A DNA stretch of 53,639 nucleotides from Verrucomicrobia bacterium Tous-C9LFEB. GTDB taxonomy: Bacteria > Acidobacteriota > Terriglobia > Terriglobales > Acidobacteriaceae. Shown piece by piece: positions 1 through 7,139 of the stretch; within the stretch, counting starts at the first letter, position 1; each line of letters opens with the position of its first letter. Under the pieces are notes generated by a model. That model was not told the DNA's origin. It saw only the letters and a list, made by a program, of their open reading frames with translations, and ran no database searches. The stretch covers positions 1-53,639 of the forward strand of contig CAJCIP010000012.1 of assembly GCA_903970445.1 (NCBI GenBank). The letters run 5' to 3'. The position numbers and the translations under genes are program-made.

Positions 1-120
1 GCAGCCGCGGCAAGCGGTAGGAGAAGTCTGGAAAGATCGCTTCAGCGACAGTGTAGAGACCGACGTTTCGGGAAGGCACACCTACTGATCAGAAGGGCAG
101 CTGTCAATCAATCTCTCCAG

Positions 121-158
121 CACATCGATCTTTCGGAGGCACATCGATCATTCGGAAG
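121..158. repeat. Two tandem 19-bp direct repeats
   Basis: Two adjacent 19-bp units (121-139 and 140-158) begin CACATCGATC and end in TTCGGARG. They differ at only two positions. They lie in the non-coding stretch left of the first gene and run directly into a palindromic element at 151-178. No function is evident; this may be a decayed repeat cluster. The rest of 1-230 holds nothing else I recognise. Confidence 0.6.
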
Positions 159-178
159 GGCACAGCTGAAGCTCTGCC
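151..178 (+). repeat. REP-like palindromic element, left copy
   Basis: TTCGGAAG is followed by an imperfect palindrome (159-178) whose arms GGCACAG and CTCTGCC flank a TGAAG-containing centre. A 17-bp stretch (151-167) recurs exactly in inverted orientation at 3676-3692. The two copies therefore bracket the hypothetical gene, cysM and the two Nif3-like genes. It is probably a member of a dispersed intergenic repeat family. Confidence 0.6.
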
Positions 179-230
179 TTGCCGAAACAGGCTCTATTTC
201 GAACGACATTAGCCTTTACGCTTCCGAAGC

Positions 231-689
231 TCAGTGCACTTCGCGGCCCTTGACGCGATCGTACTGGTACACGTCGCTGGTGGTGCCGAGGCTTTCGTTG
301 TAGAGCATGGTTGCGCCGGTGGCCTCGTCCAGCTCTTCGCTGAACTGGTGAATGGCACGGAGATGGTCGGCGGTCGCGACGATCTCAAGCTTGGGCGTCT
401 TGAGGAACTTCTGGTAACCCTTGTCGACAAGCGCGGCGATCTGGCCATTCAGCAGGAATCCAGCGCGGGTAACGATTTCCGCCGGCGCAGGCGCGGGCAC
501 GATCTTCTCCTTGTTCGCAGCGCTGGGCGCAATTTCGGCGGCGCAGCCGTATTTTGACACGCGATACGCACGCGTAGCGCGCTGGCCGCTTGCACCCTCT
601 CCGGCGGCGGAGACATCAAACTTCTGCGCTCCAAGGGTGGAAAGAACGTCGTCAAAGCTGCGCTTGATGGTTTTCTTTTTGAAGAACAT
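231..689 (-). CDS. Conserved-looking hypothetical protein, 152 aa
   Basis: I do not recognise a family. The frame stays open much further upstream, but the likely start is the ATG at 689, which gives the basic N-terminus MFFKKKTIKR typical of a soluble protein start; the upstream extension reads as the antisense of cysM. There is no signal peptide or membrane segment. The middle (about residues 45-75) is Ala/Pro-rich, and the C-terminal 80 residues are mixed alpha/beta with the pattern KTPKLEIVATADHLRAI. It is divergent from cysM across a 112-bp gap that contains a short palindrome. The function is unknown; real-gene status rests on the sensible start and on having its own promoter space. Confidence 0.6.
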   Translation of the reverse strand: MFFKKKTIKRSFDDVLSTLGAQKFDVSAAGEGASGQRATRAYRVSKYGCAAEIAPSAANKEKIVPAPAPAEIVTRAGFLLNGQIAALVDKGYQKFLKTPKLEIVATADHLRAIHQFSEELDEATGATMLYNESLGTTSDVYQYDRVKGREVH

Positions 690-725
690 ACGGGTTGCCG
701 CCCTTGGTGAGTCGTTGAAGTGAAC

Positions 726-740
726 TGGCCCTGTGGGCCA
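726..740. promoter_or_regulatory. Short perfect palindrome in divergent promoter region
   Basis: TGGCCC-TGT-GGGCCA forms a perfect 6-bp dyad between the hypothetical gene (start 689) and cysM (start 802). Its place in a 112-bp divergent intergenic region makes it a candidate operator. No regulator can be named from the sequence. Confidence 0.3.
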
Positions 741-801
741 CAAGTGGGTACGATTTACTTTCGCATACTCCCGCCGGGAGAGTGCAAGCCCTGGAGCGTA
801 G

Positions 802-1755
802 ATGGCGTCGGCAGCAGTGGCAATGACAAAGCTTGGACAGGCCGTGATCGACCGTATCGGCAACACGCCCATGCTGCGGCTCGACCGCATCGTGTCGCAT
901 CTGCCGGGTATCACGCTGCTCGGCAAGGCCGAGTTCGCCAACCCGGGAGGCTCGGTCAAGGACCGTCCGGCGTCTTCGATCGTCCGAGCGGCGATGGCGG
1001 CAGGTGAGCTTGGCGACATACAGCCCGAGCGCAGCCTGCTGGACGCGACCAGCGGCAACACCGGCTTGGCGTACGCCATGCTCGGCGCCGCGCTGCAGTT
1101 CCCAGTGACCCTGTGCGTGCCTGCCTCAGCCAGTCCCGAGCGCAAGAAGATGCTGCATGCTTACGGAGCCGAGGTGATCTTTACGCCCGCAGGCGACGGC
1201 TCTGATGGCGCCATTCGCAAGGTGCGCGAGCTGTACGGAGCCAGCCCGGAGAAGTACTTCTATGCCGACCAATATGGCAACGACAACAATTGGCTGGCGC
1301 ACTACCGCACCACCGCCAATGAGATCTGGGAGCAGACTGAAGGCCGGATCACGCACTTCATTGCGGCGATGGGCACCAGCGGTACGTTCATGGGCAACAC
1401 GCGTCGCCTGCGCGAGCTGAACCCGCGAATCCAGTGCATCAGCATGCAGCCCGATTCGCCCTTTACCGGCCTTGAAGGCCTGAAGCACATGCCCACCGCG
1501 ATCGTGCCGCCTATCTATGACCCGAACCTCGCGGATCGCAACATCTGGGCTGAAACCGAGCCTGCGTACGCCATGTGCAAACGGCTCGGGCGTGAAGAAG
1601 GTCTGCTAGTCGGCGTCTCCGCGGGAGCGAACGTGAACACCGCGCTTCAGATCGCGGAAGAAGAGTACGCTGCCGGCCGCGAAGCTGTGATCGTCACCAT
1701 CCTGTGCGACGGAGCGGAGAAGTACCTGAGCGAGCGCTTCTGGACGGAAGACTAG
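802..1755 (+). CDS. cysM: PLP-dependent cysteine synthase, CysM type
   Basis: It makes L-cysteine by PLP-dependent beta-replacement of an activated serine with a sulfur donor. Seen: the PLP-lysine segment NPGGSVKDRPA (around residues 46-56), the substrate loop TSGNTG (around 91-96), the phosphate-binding GTSGTF segment (around 193), and the C-terminal SAGAN. At 317 aa it has normal family length. The ATG at 802 follows a TGGAG-like ribosome site; an ATG at 823 is an alternative. Downstream genes encode a JAMM protease, a ThiS/MoaD carrier and a MoeB-rhodanese enzyme, the partner set known from the mycobacterial CysO/Mec/CysM system. The sulfur donor may therefore be a protein thiocarboxylate rather than free sulfide; this is inferred from context. 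Whether the acceptor is O-acetylserine or O-phosphoserine cannot be settled by eye. Confidence 0.92.
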   Translation: MASAAVAMTKLGQAVIDRIGNTPMLRLDRIVSHLPGITLLGKAEFANPGGSVKDRPASSIVRAAMAAGELGDIQPERSLLDATSGNTGLAYAMLGAALQFPVTLCVPASASPERKKMLHAYGAEVIFTPAGDGSDGAIRKVRELYGASPEKYFYADQYGNDNNWLAHYRTTANEIWEQTEGRITHFIAAMGTSGTFMGNTRRLRELNPRIQCISMQPDSPFTGLEGLKHMPTAIVPPIYDPNLADRNIWAETEPAYAMCKRLGREEGLLVGVSAGANVNTALQIAEEEYAAGREAVIVTILCDGAEKYLSERFWTED

Positions 1756-1830
1756 CACGCGCTGACGATCGGTTTGACAGTCTTACCCTCGCCTGCGATC
1801 TTGTTGCCTCCTGCTCTATGGAGTCGCAGC

Positions 1831-2754
1831 ATGCGCCGAAACAAATGTTCAAGGCGGCAGATGATCGCCGGCAGCACGGCTGTGGCTGCGCTTGGCGCGT
1901 TGGGCCTGGGCAGGCCGTCGTTTGCCGCCGCTCCTCTGACGGTGCAGCAGGTGCTCGACCGCATGCGTGCGCATGTGAACGGGCCGTGGCGCGAAGGTGG
2001 CGTGGACCGCATCATTGCGGGCTCGGCAGACATGCAGGTCAAGGGCATCGGCACGACGATGATGGCCACCTTCGACGCGTTGAAAGAGGCAGTCAAGGCA
2101 AACGTGAACCTGGTTATCACGCACGAGCCCACCTTCTGGTCTCACCAGGACACGCTGACCGATCTGCAGGATGATCCGCTCTACCGGCGCAAACTGGACT
2201 ACATTCGCGAGCACAACCTGGTCTCGTACCATCTGCACGATCACTGGCACGCGCTGCGGCCGGTGGACGGCATCAACTACGGCATGCAGCAGCAGCTTGG
2301 CTGGACGGGGTACATGGACCCGGCAAACCAGCGCATGTTCACCCTGCCGCAAACGACGCTGCTGGCGTTGGCGCAGTTTCTGCAGACCAGGCTGGGAGCG
2401 CGCACCATGCGCGTGGTCGGCGACCCTGCGCTGCCGGTGCGGCGTGTCTATGAAAGTTGGGGTAACTCCAGCATCTTTCCAGGTGTGCAGTTTCTGGACA
2501 GCGACGCCGATGTGCTCGTCATAGGCGAGGCACAGGACTGGGACCTGGTCGCCTACGTGCAGGACCTGGTCACGTCCGGCGCGAAGAAGGCGCTGATCGT
2601 ACTGGGTCATGTGCGATCCGAGATGTCTGGTATGCGGTATTGCGCGGAGTGGCTGAAGGGCTTCGTGCCCGAGGTGCCGGTGACGTTCCTCAACACGGTC
2701 GAGCCCTACTGGAACCTGGATCATCCGGTGCTCGAGATCGACACGAGGGTGTAA
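1831..2754 (+). CDS. Nif3-like dinuclear metal-centre protein with Tat signal
   Basis: This belongs to the Nif3/YbgI (DUF34) family of toroidal hexamers with a two-metal site; the biochemical role of the family is poorly settled. I chose the ATG at 1831, after GGAG, because it starts the twin-arginine-like signal MRRNKCSRRQMIAG followed by an Ala/Leu-rich segment ending AFAA-like (SFAAAP). Export is therefore likely, which is unusual for the family. Candidate metal ligands are H98 in ITHEP (the usual second His is Glu here), the Asp in VDGI, and H260 and E264 in GHVRSE. It is followed after 2 bp by a paralogue that has lost several of these residues. It sits between cysM and the JAMM protease, which suggests but does not prove a link to sulfur metabolism. 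Confidence 0.8.
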   Translation: MRRNKCSRRQMIAGSTAVAALGALGLGRPSFAAAPLTVQQVLDRMRAHVNGPWREGGVDRIIAGSADMQVKGIGTTMMATFDALKEAVKANVNLVITHEPTFWSHQDTLTDLQDDPLYRRKLDYIREHNLVSYHLHDHWHALRPVDGINYGMQQQLGWTGYMDPANQRMFTLPQTTLLALAQFLQTRLGARTMRVVGDPALPVRRVYESWGNSSIFPGVQFLDSDADVLVIGEAQDWDLVAYVQDLVTSGAKKALIVLGHVRSEMSGMRYCAEWLKGFVPEVPVTFLNTVEPYWNLDHPVLEIDTRV

Positions 2755-2756
2755 CG

Positions 2757-3626
2757 ATGGCGTTTCAAGCGCAACCGGCAACACCTCGGCCTGCGAATCC
2801 GTTCCCACTGCACACCGGCCCGATCACTGCGCTGCAGTGCATCGACCACATCCGTGCGAACTGCGCATGGCCCGCGAAGGCAGAGCTGGCGGACTACGTC
2901 GTTGCGGGCGACCCGACAACGGCGGTCATGGGCATTGCAACCACCGCGATTGCCAGCCTCGATTGCCTGAAGGCAGCCGTCGCGGCGAAGCGCAACCTGG
3001 TGATCAGCCTTGAGCCGGTGTTCTGGTCCAGCGGCGACAACCTCGACCGGCTTGAGGGCAACGCTCTGTTTCAGCAAAAGCGCGACTACATCCGCGCGAA
3101 TGGCCTGGTGGTATACCGGCTGCACGACGACTGGCCGGCGAAAGGTGCGAGCGGCATCGCTACCGGCATGACACGGGCGCTTGGATGGGAGAGCTTCATT
3201 GCTGACGGCGCGCACCCGACCCGCTTCAAGCTGCCGCAGACTACGCTTCTGGATCTCGCAAAGGAGCTTGGTCAGAAGCTGAACGACCGCACGCTGCGCA
3301 TCGTCGGCGATCCAGCGCTGCCGGTCAGCCTCGTCGGGGCGATCTGGGGGCGCGCGACACAGATGCCTGCCATTCAACTGGTGAACGAGCCGATCGACGT
3401 GGCACTCCTTGGCTACAGCTTCGAGTGGGAGATCGTCGAGTATGTGCAGGACATGATCTCGACCGGCGCGAGAAAGGGACTGATTCTGCTAGGCGAGACG
3501 CGGTCCGAAGACGCCGGCATGAAGTATTGCGCGGAGTGGGTGAAGACGCTGCTGCCGGACATTCCCGTCGATTACATTCCGGGAGTCGAGCCGTACTGGA
3601 GTCCGCAACACCCTGTACAAAGCTGA
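2757..3626 (+). CDS. Second Nif3-like protein, degenerate metal site
   Basis: A 289-aa paralogue of the preceding gene, starting two bases after its stop, so the pair is almost certainly co-translated. It keeps the same layout (a KRNLVIS...PVFW segment, a PQTTLLDLAKEL helix, RIVGDPALPV, and a YCAEWVK tail) but the liganding positions are changed. L85 replaces the His of the first copy's ITHEP. E247 replaces the His of GHVRSE, while the final SE (E251) remains. The HDHWH segment has become HDDWP. It has no signal peptide. It could be a structural partner in a mixed hexamer or a divergent enzyme; these readings are inference. Confidence 0.78.
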   Translation: MAFQAQPATPRPANPFPLHTGPITALQCIDHIRANCAWPAKAELADYVVAGDPTTAVMGIATTAIASLDCLKAAVAAKRNLVISLEPVFWSSGDNLDRLEGNALFQQKRDYIRANGLVVYRLHDDWPAKGASGIATGMTRALGWESFIADGAHPTRFKLPQTTLLDLAKELGQKLNDRTLRIVGDPALPVSLVGAIWGRATQMPAIQLVNEPIDVALLGYSFEWEIVEYVQDMISTGARKGLILLGETRSEDAGMKYCAEWVKTLLPDIPVDYIPGVEPYWSPQHPVQS

Positions 3627-3664
3627 TCTCAGGGGATAAGCCTTGTGTCTTTGGGCTGGCCAAC

Positions 3665-3692
3665 GGCACAGTTGAAGCTGTGCCCTTCCGAA
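3665..3692 (-). repeat. REP-like palindromic element, right copy
   Basis: A 20-bp palindrome has arms GGCACAG and CTGTGCC around TTGAAG, followed by CTTCCGAA. Positions 3676-3692 are the exact reverse complement of 151-167. The element lies in the 158-bp gap between the second Nif3-like gene and the JAMM gene. Confidence 0.6.
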
Positions 3693-3784
3693 CGCCGTCT
3701 GCTCATACCCTGCCGTAATGCCAGCCCATGCTTCCGAACCATGCTCCATGCGACCACGGCGCTGCTTTATCATCCAATCACCGG

Positions 3785-4213
3785 ATGCTGAAGCTGACCC
3801 AGGCCGATTACGAAGCGCTTCGCGCCCATGGTGAGGAGACGTACCCCAACGAATGCTGCGGCATCATGCTGGGTCATACCGGTGAATCGAACCAGGTCAT
3901 CGAGCTGATGCGCGCGGGTAATACCCGCACCGACTCCGCGCACAACCGCTATCACATTGCACCTCAAGAGCTAATCAAAGCGCAGCGCGAAGGCCGCAAC
4001 AAGGGCCTGGACATCGTTGGCTTCTACCACTCGCACCCCGACCACCCGGCGCAGTGGTCCTCCACAGATTTCGCCGAAGCCCACTGGTACGGCTGCAGCT
4101 ACGTCATTACCGCCGTCGCCAAGGGCAAAGCAGAAATAACGAATTCGTTTCGGCTGACAGGCACGAACGAGGACGACAAGAGCTTCGTGAACGAGTCCAT
4201 CACCCTAACCTAA
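3785..4213 (+). CDS. JAMM/Mov34 metalloprotease (Mec/QbsD-like)
   Basis: A 142-aa JAB1/MPN zinc protease. The JAMM signature is complete: E23 in YPNECCG, H82 and H84 in YHSHP, S92 and D95 in SSTD. Small stand-alone JAMM proteins of this kind remove residues that follow the Gly-Gly of ThiS/MoaD-type carriers, or release cysteine from a CysO-cysteine adduct (known for Mec and QbsD). The start ATG at 3785 was chosen because the protein alignment begins naturally with MLKLTQADYE; the upstream extension is low-complexity. The sulfur carrier gene starts 22 bp downstream, so the two are probably one transcript. That carrier has a ten-residue tail after Gly-Gly, which makes it the obvious substrate. 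Confidence 0.9.
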   Translation: MLKLTQADYEALRAHGEETYPNECCGIMLGHTGESNQVIELMRAGNTRTDSAHNRYHIAPQELIKAQREGRNKGLDIVGFYHSHPDHPAQWSSTDFAEAHWYGCSYVITAVAKGKAEITNSFRLTGTNEDDKSFVNESITLT

Positions 4214-4235
4214 TCCGTCGGCGATAATAGAAGCA

Positions 4236-4538
4236 ATGAAGATTCACATCCCAACACCGCTGCGCGCCTACACCGACAAGCAGGAAACTGTTTCGGCAGG
4301 CGGCGCCACTGTAGCCGCGGGTCTGGAGAGTCTGGTGCAGCAGTTCCCTGCCATGCGCCAGCATCTCTTTACGCCCGATGGCAAGCTGCGGTCCTTCGTC
4401 AACGTGTACGTCAACGACGAGGACGTCCGCTACCTTCCTGAAAAGGAACACACCGCAGTTGCTGAAGCAACTGAGCTAACGATCATCCCCTCCATCGCCG
4501 GCGGTGCGCCCTGCATCGCGAGCTGTTGTTGTCGATAA
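4236..4538 (+). CDS. ThiS/MoaD-family sulfur carrier with Cys-rich C-terminal tail
   Basis: A 100-aa beta-grasp sulfur carrier. The body matches MoaD/CysO-type proteins: an N-terminal KIHIPTPLRAYT strand, a central FVNVYVNDEDVRYL segment, and the end strand IIPSIAGG. In active carriers the Gly-Gly is the C-terminus and is converted to a thiocarboxylate by an E1-like enzyme. Here Gly-Gly is followed by APCIASCCCR, which contains four cysteines, before the stop. The carrier would need trimming, presumably by the JAMM protease encoded just upstream, as known for QbsE/QbsD. The MoeB-rhodanese gene 256 bp downstream is the likely activating enzyme. A sequencing or frameshift origin of the tail is possible. 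Confidence 0.88.
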   Translation: MKIHIPTPLRAYTDKQETVSAGGATVAAGLESLVQQFPAMRQHLFTPDGKLRSFVNVYVNDEDVRYLPEKEHTAVAEATELTIIPSIAGGAPCIASCCCR

Positions 4539-4737
4539 GACACCGGCTCACTTACTTACTCAACGCATATAGTTTGATCGCATGCTTCGGGATTCTCCGG
4601 TTGATGATGCTCTTCTGTTGCTAAGTCTTTGACCTCCAAACATCGTGGACGTGTGCGCTCCGAAGTTTCGCTTCTGAGACACCCGTATAAGTTTTCCAAG
4701 CGATTACCCTTCTTCTAAACTCAATCTCGAAATCGGT

Positions 4738-4759
4738 GCGAAGGCAAACGAATCTTCGC
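4738..4759 (+). promoter_or_regulatory. Leader hairpin upstream of the MoeB-rhodanese gene
   Basis: GCGAAG and CTTCGC form a 6-bp stem around a 10-nt loop, about 35 bp before the ATG at 4795. It lies in a 256-bp gap (4539-4794), long for a gene within such a cluster, so a separate promoter and a structured leader are possible. I could not fit it to a known riboswitch. Confidence 0.25.
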
Positions 4760-4794
4760 CTGAGAGATTACATCTGCTCCTCATAGGACTACCC

Positions 4795-6030
4795 ATGATT
4801 GCTACCGAAGAATTGACCGAAACGATCAATGAGCTCCCGAAACTGTCGAACGAGGAGATTGCACGCTACTCGCGCCACCTCATCCTGCCTGAGGTGGGCA
4901 TGGAGGGTCAGCAGAGGTTGAAGGCTGCAAAGGTATTGTGCGTGGGCACCGGTGGTTTAGGTGCACCGTTAGCGCTGTATCTCACGGCAGCGGGCGTTGG
5001 GACCATCGGCCTCGTTGACTTTGATGTTGTGGATGAATCGAACTTGCAGCGCCAGGTGATCCATTCGCAGGCAACGGTCGGCAAGCTGAAGGTAGATTCC
5101 GCCGAGCTGATGCTCAAAGGCCTGAACAAGAACGTGAACATCATCAAGCACAACACGATGCTCACTTCCGCTAACGCGCTTGAAATTTTTAAAGACTACG
5201 ACGTCATTGCTGACGGCACGGACAACTTCCAGACACGCTACTTGGTAAATGACGCCTGTGTGCTGACCGGCAAGCCGAACGCCTACGGCAGCATCTTCCG
5301 CTTCGAAGGCCAGGCGAGTGTCTTCGCGACGGAAGAGGGTCCGTGCTACCGCTGCTTGTACCCTGAGCCACCACCGCCAGGCCTCGTGCCAAGCTGCGCG
5401 GAAGGCGGTGTGCTTGGCATTCTTCCGGGGCTCGTTGGCGTGATTCAAGCGACAGAAGTCATTAAGCTCATTCTCGGTATTGGTGAGCCGCTGATTGGCC
5501 GCCTGCTTCTTGTCGATGCGTTGGGCATGAGCTTTCGCACGCTGAAGCTGCGCAAAAATCCCGAGTGCCCTGCCTGTGGAACGCGTGAGATCAAAGAGCT
5601 CATCGACTACGACCAGTTCTGCGGTATTGCTCCGCCGAGCACCACAAACGGTCCACTGGAAGCTAGCTCTCATGGCGTTACGCCGCAGGGCGCACACAAG
5701 ATCGAGGGCATCCCGCAGCTCTCTGTCGAAGAGCTGAAGAAGCGCATCGATGCCGGCGACAAGCCCTTCATTCTCGATGTTCGCGAGCCGCATGAATATG
5801 CCATCGTGAACATCGGTGCGCCCCTTATCCCTGTTGGCCAGGTTGCATCTCGCATCAAGGACATTCCGGTCGCAAAGGATCACGAGATTGTTGTGCATTG
5901 CAAGACTGGTGGCCGCAGCCAGAAGGCAGCGCTCACGCTGAAGCAAGCTGGCTTCACCAACGTGAAGAATCTTGCAGGCGGGATCACGGCTTGGGCCGAG
6001 AAAATTGACACCTCGCTACCGAAATATTGA
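4795..6030 (+). CDS. moeZ: MoeB/ThiF E1-like adenylyltransferase-rhodanese fusion (MoeZ-like)
   Basis: A 411-aa enzyme that adenylates the C-terminus of ThiS/MoaD-type carriers and then transfers sulfur to form the thiocarboxylate. N-terminal domain (about 20-270): the RYSRHLILPEVG entry, the nucleotide loop GTGGLGAP (around 51-58), and a zinc site including C258 and C261 (CPAC). C-terminal rhodanese domain (about 305-405): the LDVREPHEY motif and active-site loop HCKTGGRS with catalytic C369. The start ATG at 4795 follows an AGGA ribosome site. It is likely the activator of the carrier encoded upstream; MoeZ-like enzymes often serve several carriers, so molybdopterin synthesis may also be supplied (mobA is elsewhere in the window). 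Confidence 0.93.
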   Translation: MIATEELTETINELPKLSNEEIARYSRHLILPEVGMEGQQRLKAAKVLCVGTGGLGAPLALYLTAAGVGTIGLVDFDVVDESNLQRQVIHSQATVGKLKVDSAELMLKGLNKNVNIIKHNTMLTSANALEIFKDYDVIADGTDNFQTRYLVNDACVLTGKPNAYGSIFRFEGQASVFATEEGPCYRCLYPEPPPPGLVPSCAEGGVLGILPGLVGVIQATEVIKLILGIGEPLIGRLLLVDALGMSFRTLKLRKNPECPACGTREIKELIDYDQFCGIAPPSTTNGPLEASSHGVTPQGAHKIEGIPQLSVEELKKRIDAGDKPFILDVREPHEYAIVNIGAPLIPVGQVASRIKDIPVAKDHEIVVHCKTGGRSQKAALTLKQAGFTNVKNLAGGITAWAEKIDTSLPKY

Positions 6031-6079
6031 CGCATATCTTCGATACAACGCCTCGCAAAGGCGCGTGAGTCCAAGACTT

Positions 6080-6931
6080 ATGCGCCTTTGCCAGTTTGTT
6101 CTTCTGTCCGCCGCCATTTGCGCGCCTGCGTGCGTGTGCGCGCAGGTTGGTGTCAAAACTGAGATCTCTGCTGACCTCATCATTCCTCAGCCGCCGCCGT
6201 CCGCTCCTCCGGCTGAGTGGAAAGATGCGGCGGGTCGAAGGGCCATCAGTCTGCAGGTCGCGGGTGCCATGCTGCACGGGTTTCATTATGCCGGCGCGGA
6301 TGCAAAGGCACCGGAAGTGCTCTTCTTCAACGGCAATGGCATGACGATTTTGCACACGGATCGCTTCTACCGGGCGCTGGCTGCGCTCGGCCCAAGTGTG
6401 ACGGTGTATGACTATCGAGGCTACGGCTTTTCGCGAGGCACGGCCTCGCTCATCAACTTCCGCGAAGACGGTCTGCGAGCTTACGACGCACTCGTGAAGA
6501 CTGCACCGGGTGGACGCGTTGTTGTCTATGGGGCTTCGATGGGAACCGCGGTGGCCGCCTATGTTGCGAGTCAGCGGCCTTTGGCGGGTCTAGTGCTCGG
6601 CATGCCGATAGCGTCTGCCGAAGAAGAGCTTCCCGTGTACGGCCAACTGGTCGGCTTCACTCCAACGCAGCTTGCGATGACTACGCCTTCCGCGGAAGCC
6701 AGCAGCATCTTTGGTGAGACCGCGTTGGTAAAACGCTCGAACGCTCCGCTGCTTGTCCTTGGCGGCAGCGACGACAACGTGGTTCCCGTGCAGCAGGCGC
6801 GTGAGGTCTTCGCGGCAAGTCCATCTGTGAAAAAGAAGATTGTTGTTGTTCCCGGAGCGGGACACAATGATGTCATTCTTTCCAGCGCCGCCATGATGAG
6901 CGTGAGCGAGATGCTAACGCAGCTTCAGTGA
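6080..6931 (+). CDS. Exported alpha/beta hydrolase
   Basis: A 283-aa serine hydrolase of the alpha/beta-hydrolase fold. I chose the ATG at 6080 because it begins a good Sec signal peptide (MRLCQFVLLSAAICAPACVCAQ). Visible elements are the oxyanion strand VLFFNGNG, the DYRGYGFSRG segment, the nucleophile elbow GASMG, the acid in GGSDDNVVP, and the His in PGAGHND. The fold resembles the Bem46/FrsA-like group, but the substrate cannot be told. It starts 49 bp after the MoeB-rhodanese gene and is convergent with homoserine dehydrogenase. A functional tie to sulfur transfer is not supported. Confidence 0.8.
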   Translation: MRLCQFVLLSAAICAPACVCAQVGVKTEISADLIIPQPPPSAPPAEWKDAAGRRAISLQVAGAMLHGFHYAGADAKAPEVLFFNGNGMTILHTDRFYRALAALGPSVTVYDYRGYGFSRGTASLINFREDGLRAYDALVKTAPGGRVVVYGASMGTAVAAYVASQRPLAGLVLGMPIASAEEELPVYGQLVGFTPTQLAMTTPSAEASSIFGETALVKRSNAPLLVLGGSDDNVVPVQQAREVFAASPSVKKKIVVVPGAGHNDVILSSAAMMSVSEMLTQLQ

Positions 6932-7092
6932 TCTAAGGGCAGGCATCTCGCGTCCGATGACGCTAGTCACCCATGTCACGGATGTCGTTGCATCGTCGCC
7001 CTGAAAGGCAAGTTGTTGTAGCTTCGCGATGAAAGCGCGACTTATACCCGCCGAGGCAACGCCCCAAGGTTAGCAGCGAACAGTATTCCAAA

Positions 7093-7105
7093 GCGCTGAA
7101 GGCGC
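7093..7105. repeat. Short palindrome with TGAAG centre
   Basis: GCGC-TGAAG-GCGC lies in the 208-bp convergent gap between the hydrolase and hom (6932-7139). Its centre resembles those of the REP-like elements at 159, 3665, 48722 and 48802. The rest of the gap shows no gene and no clear T-tract terminator. Confidence 0.3.
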
Positions 7106-7139
7106 GGTTCATGGGCTCGATGACAAGTAAACGCAACAT

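Noticed and set aside
121-158. Tandem 19-bp repeats as a CRISPR start
   Set aside because: There are only two units, with no spacers between them and no cas genes in the window.
690-1145. Long upstream extension of the first minus-strand gene
   Set aside because: It is the antisense of cysM with unprotein-like composition; the ATG at 689 gives a sensible N-terminus.
1849-2808. Long minus-strand open frame opposite the Nif3-like genes
   Set aside because: His/Arg/Gln-rich antisense composition typical of shadows in GC-rich DNA; the plus-strand family is clear.
4741-4775. CCTGAGAGATTAC before the MoeZ-like gene resembles the thi-box (CTGAGA) of a TPP riboswitch
   Set aside because: The second conserved part (ACCTGATCTGG-type) and the flanking pairing are absent, and the spacing does not fit.
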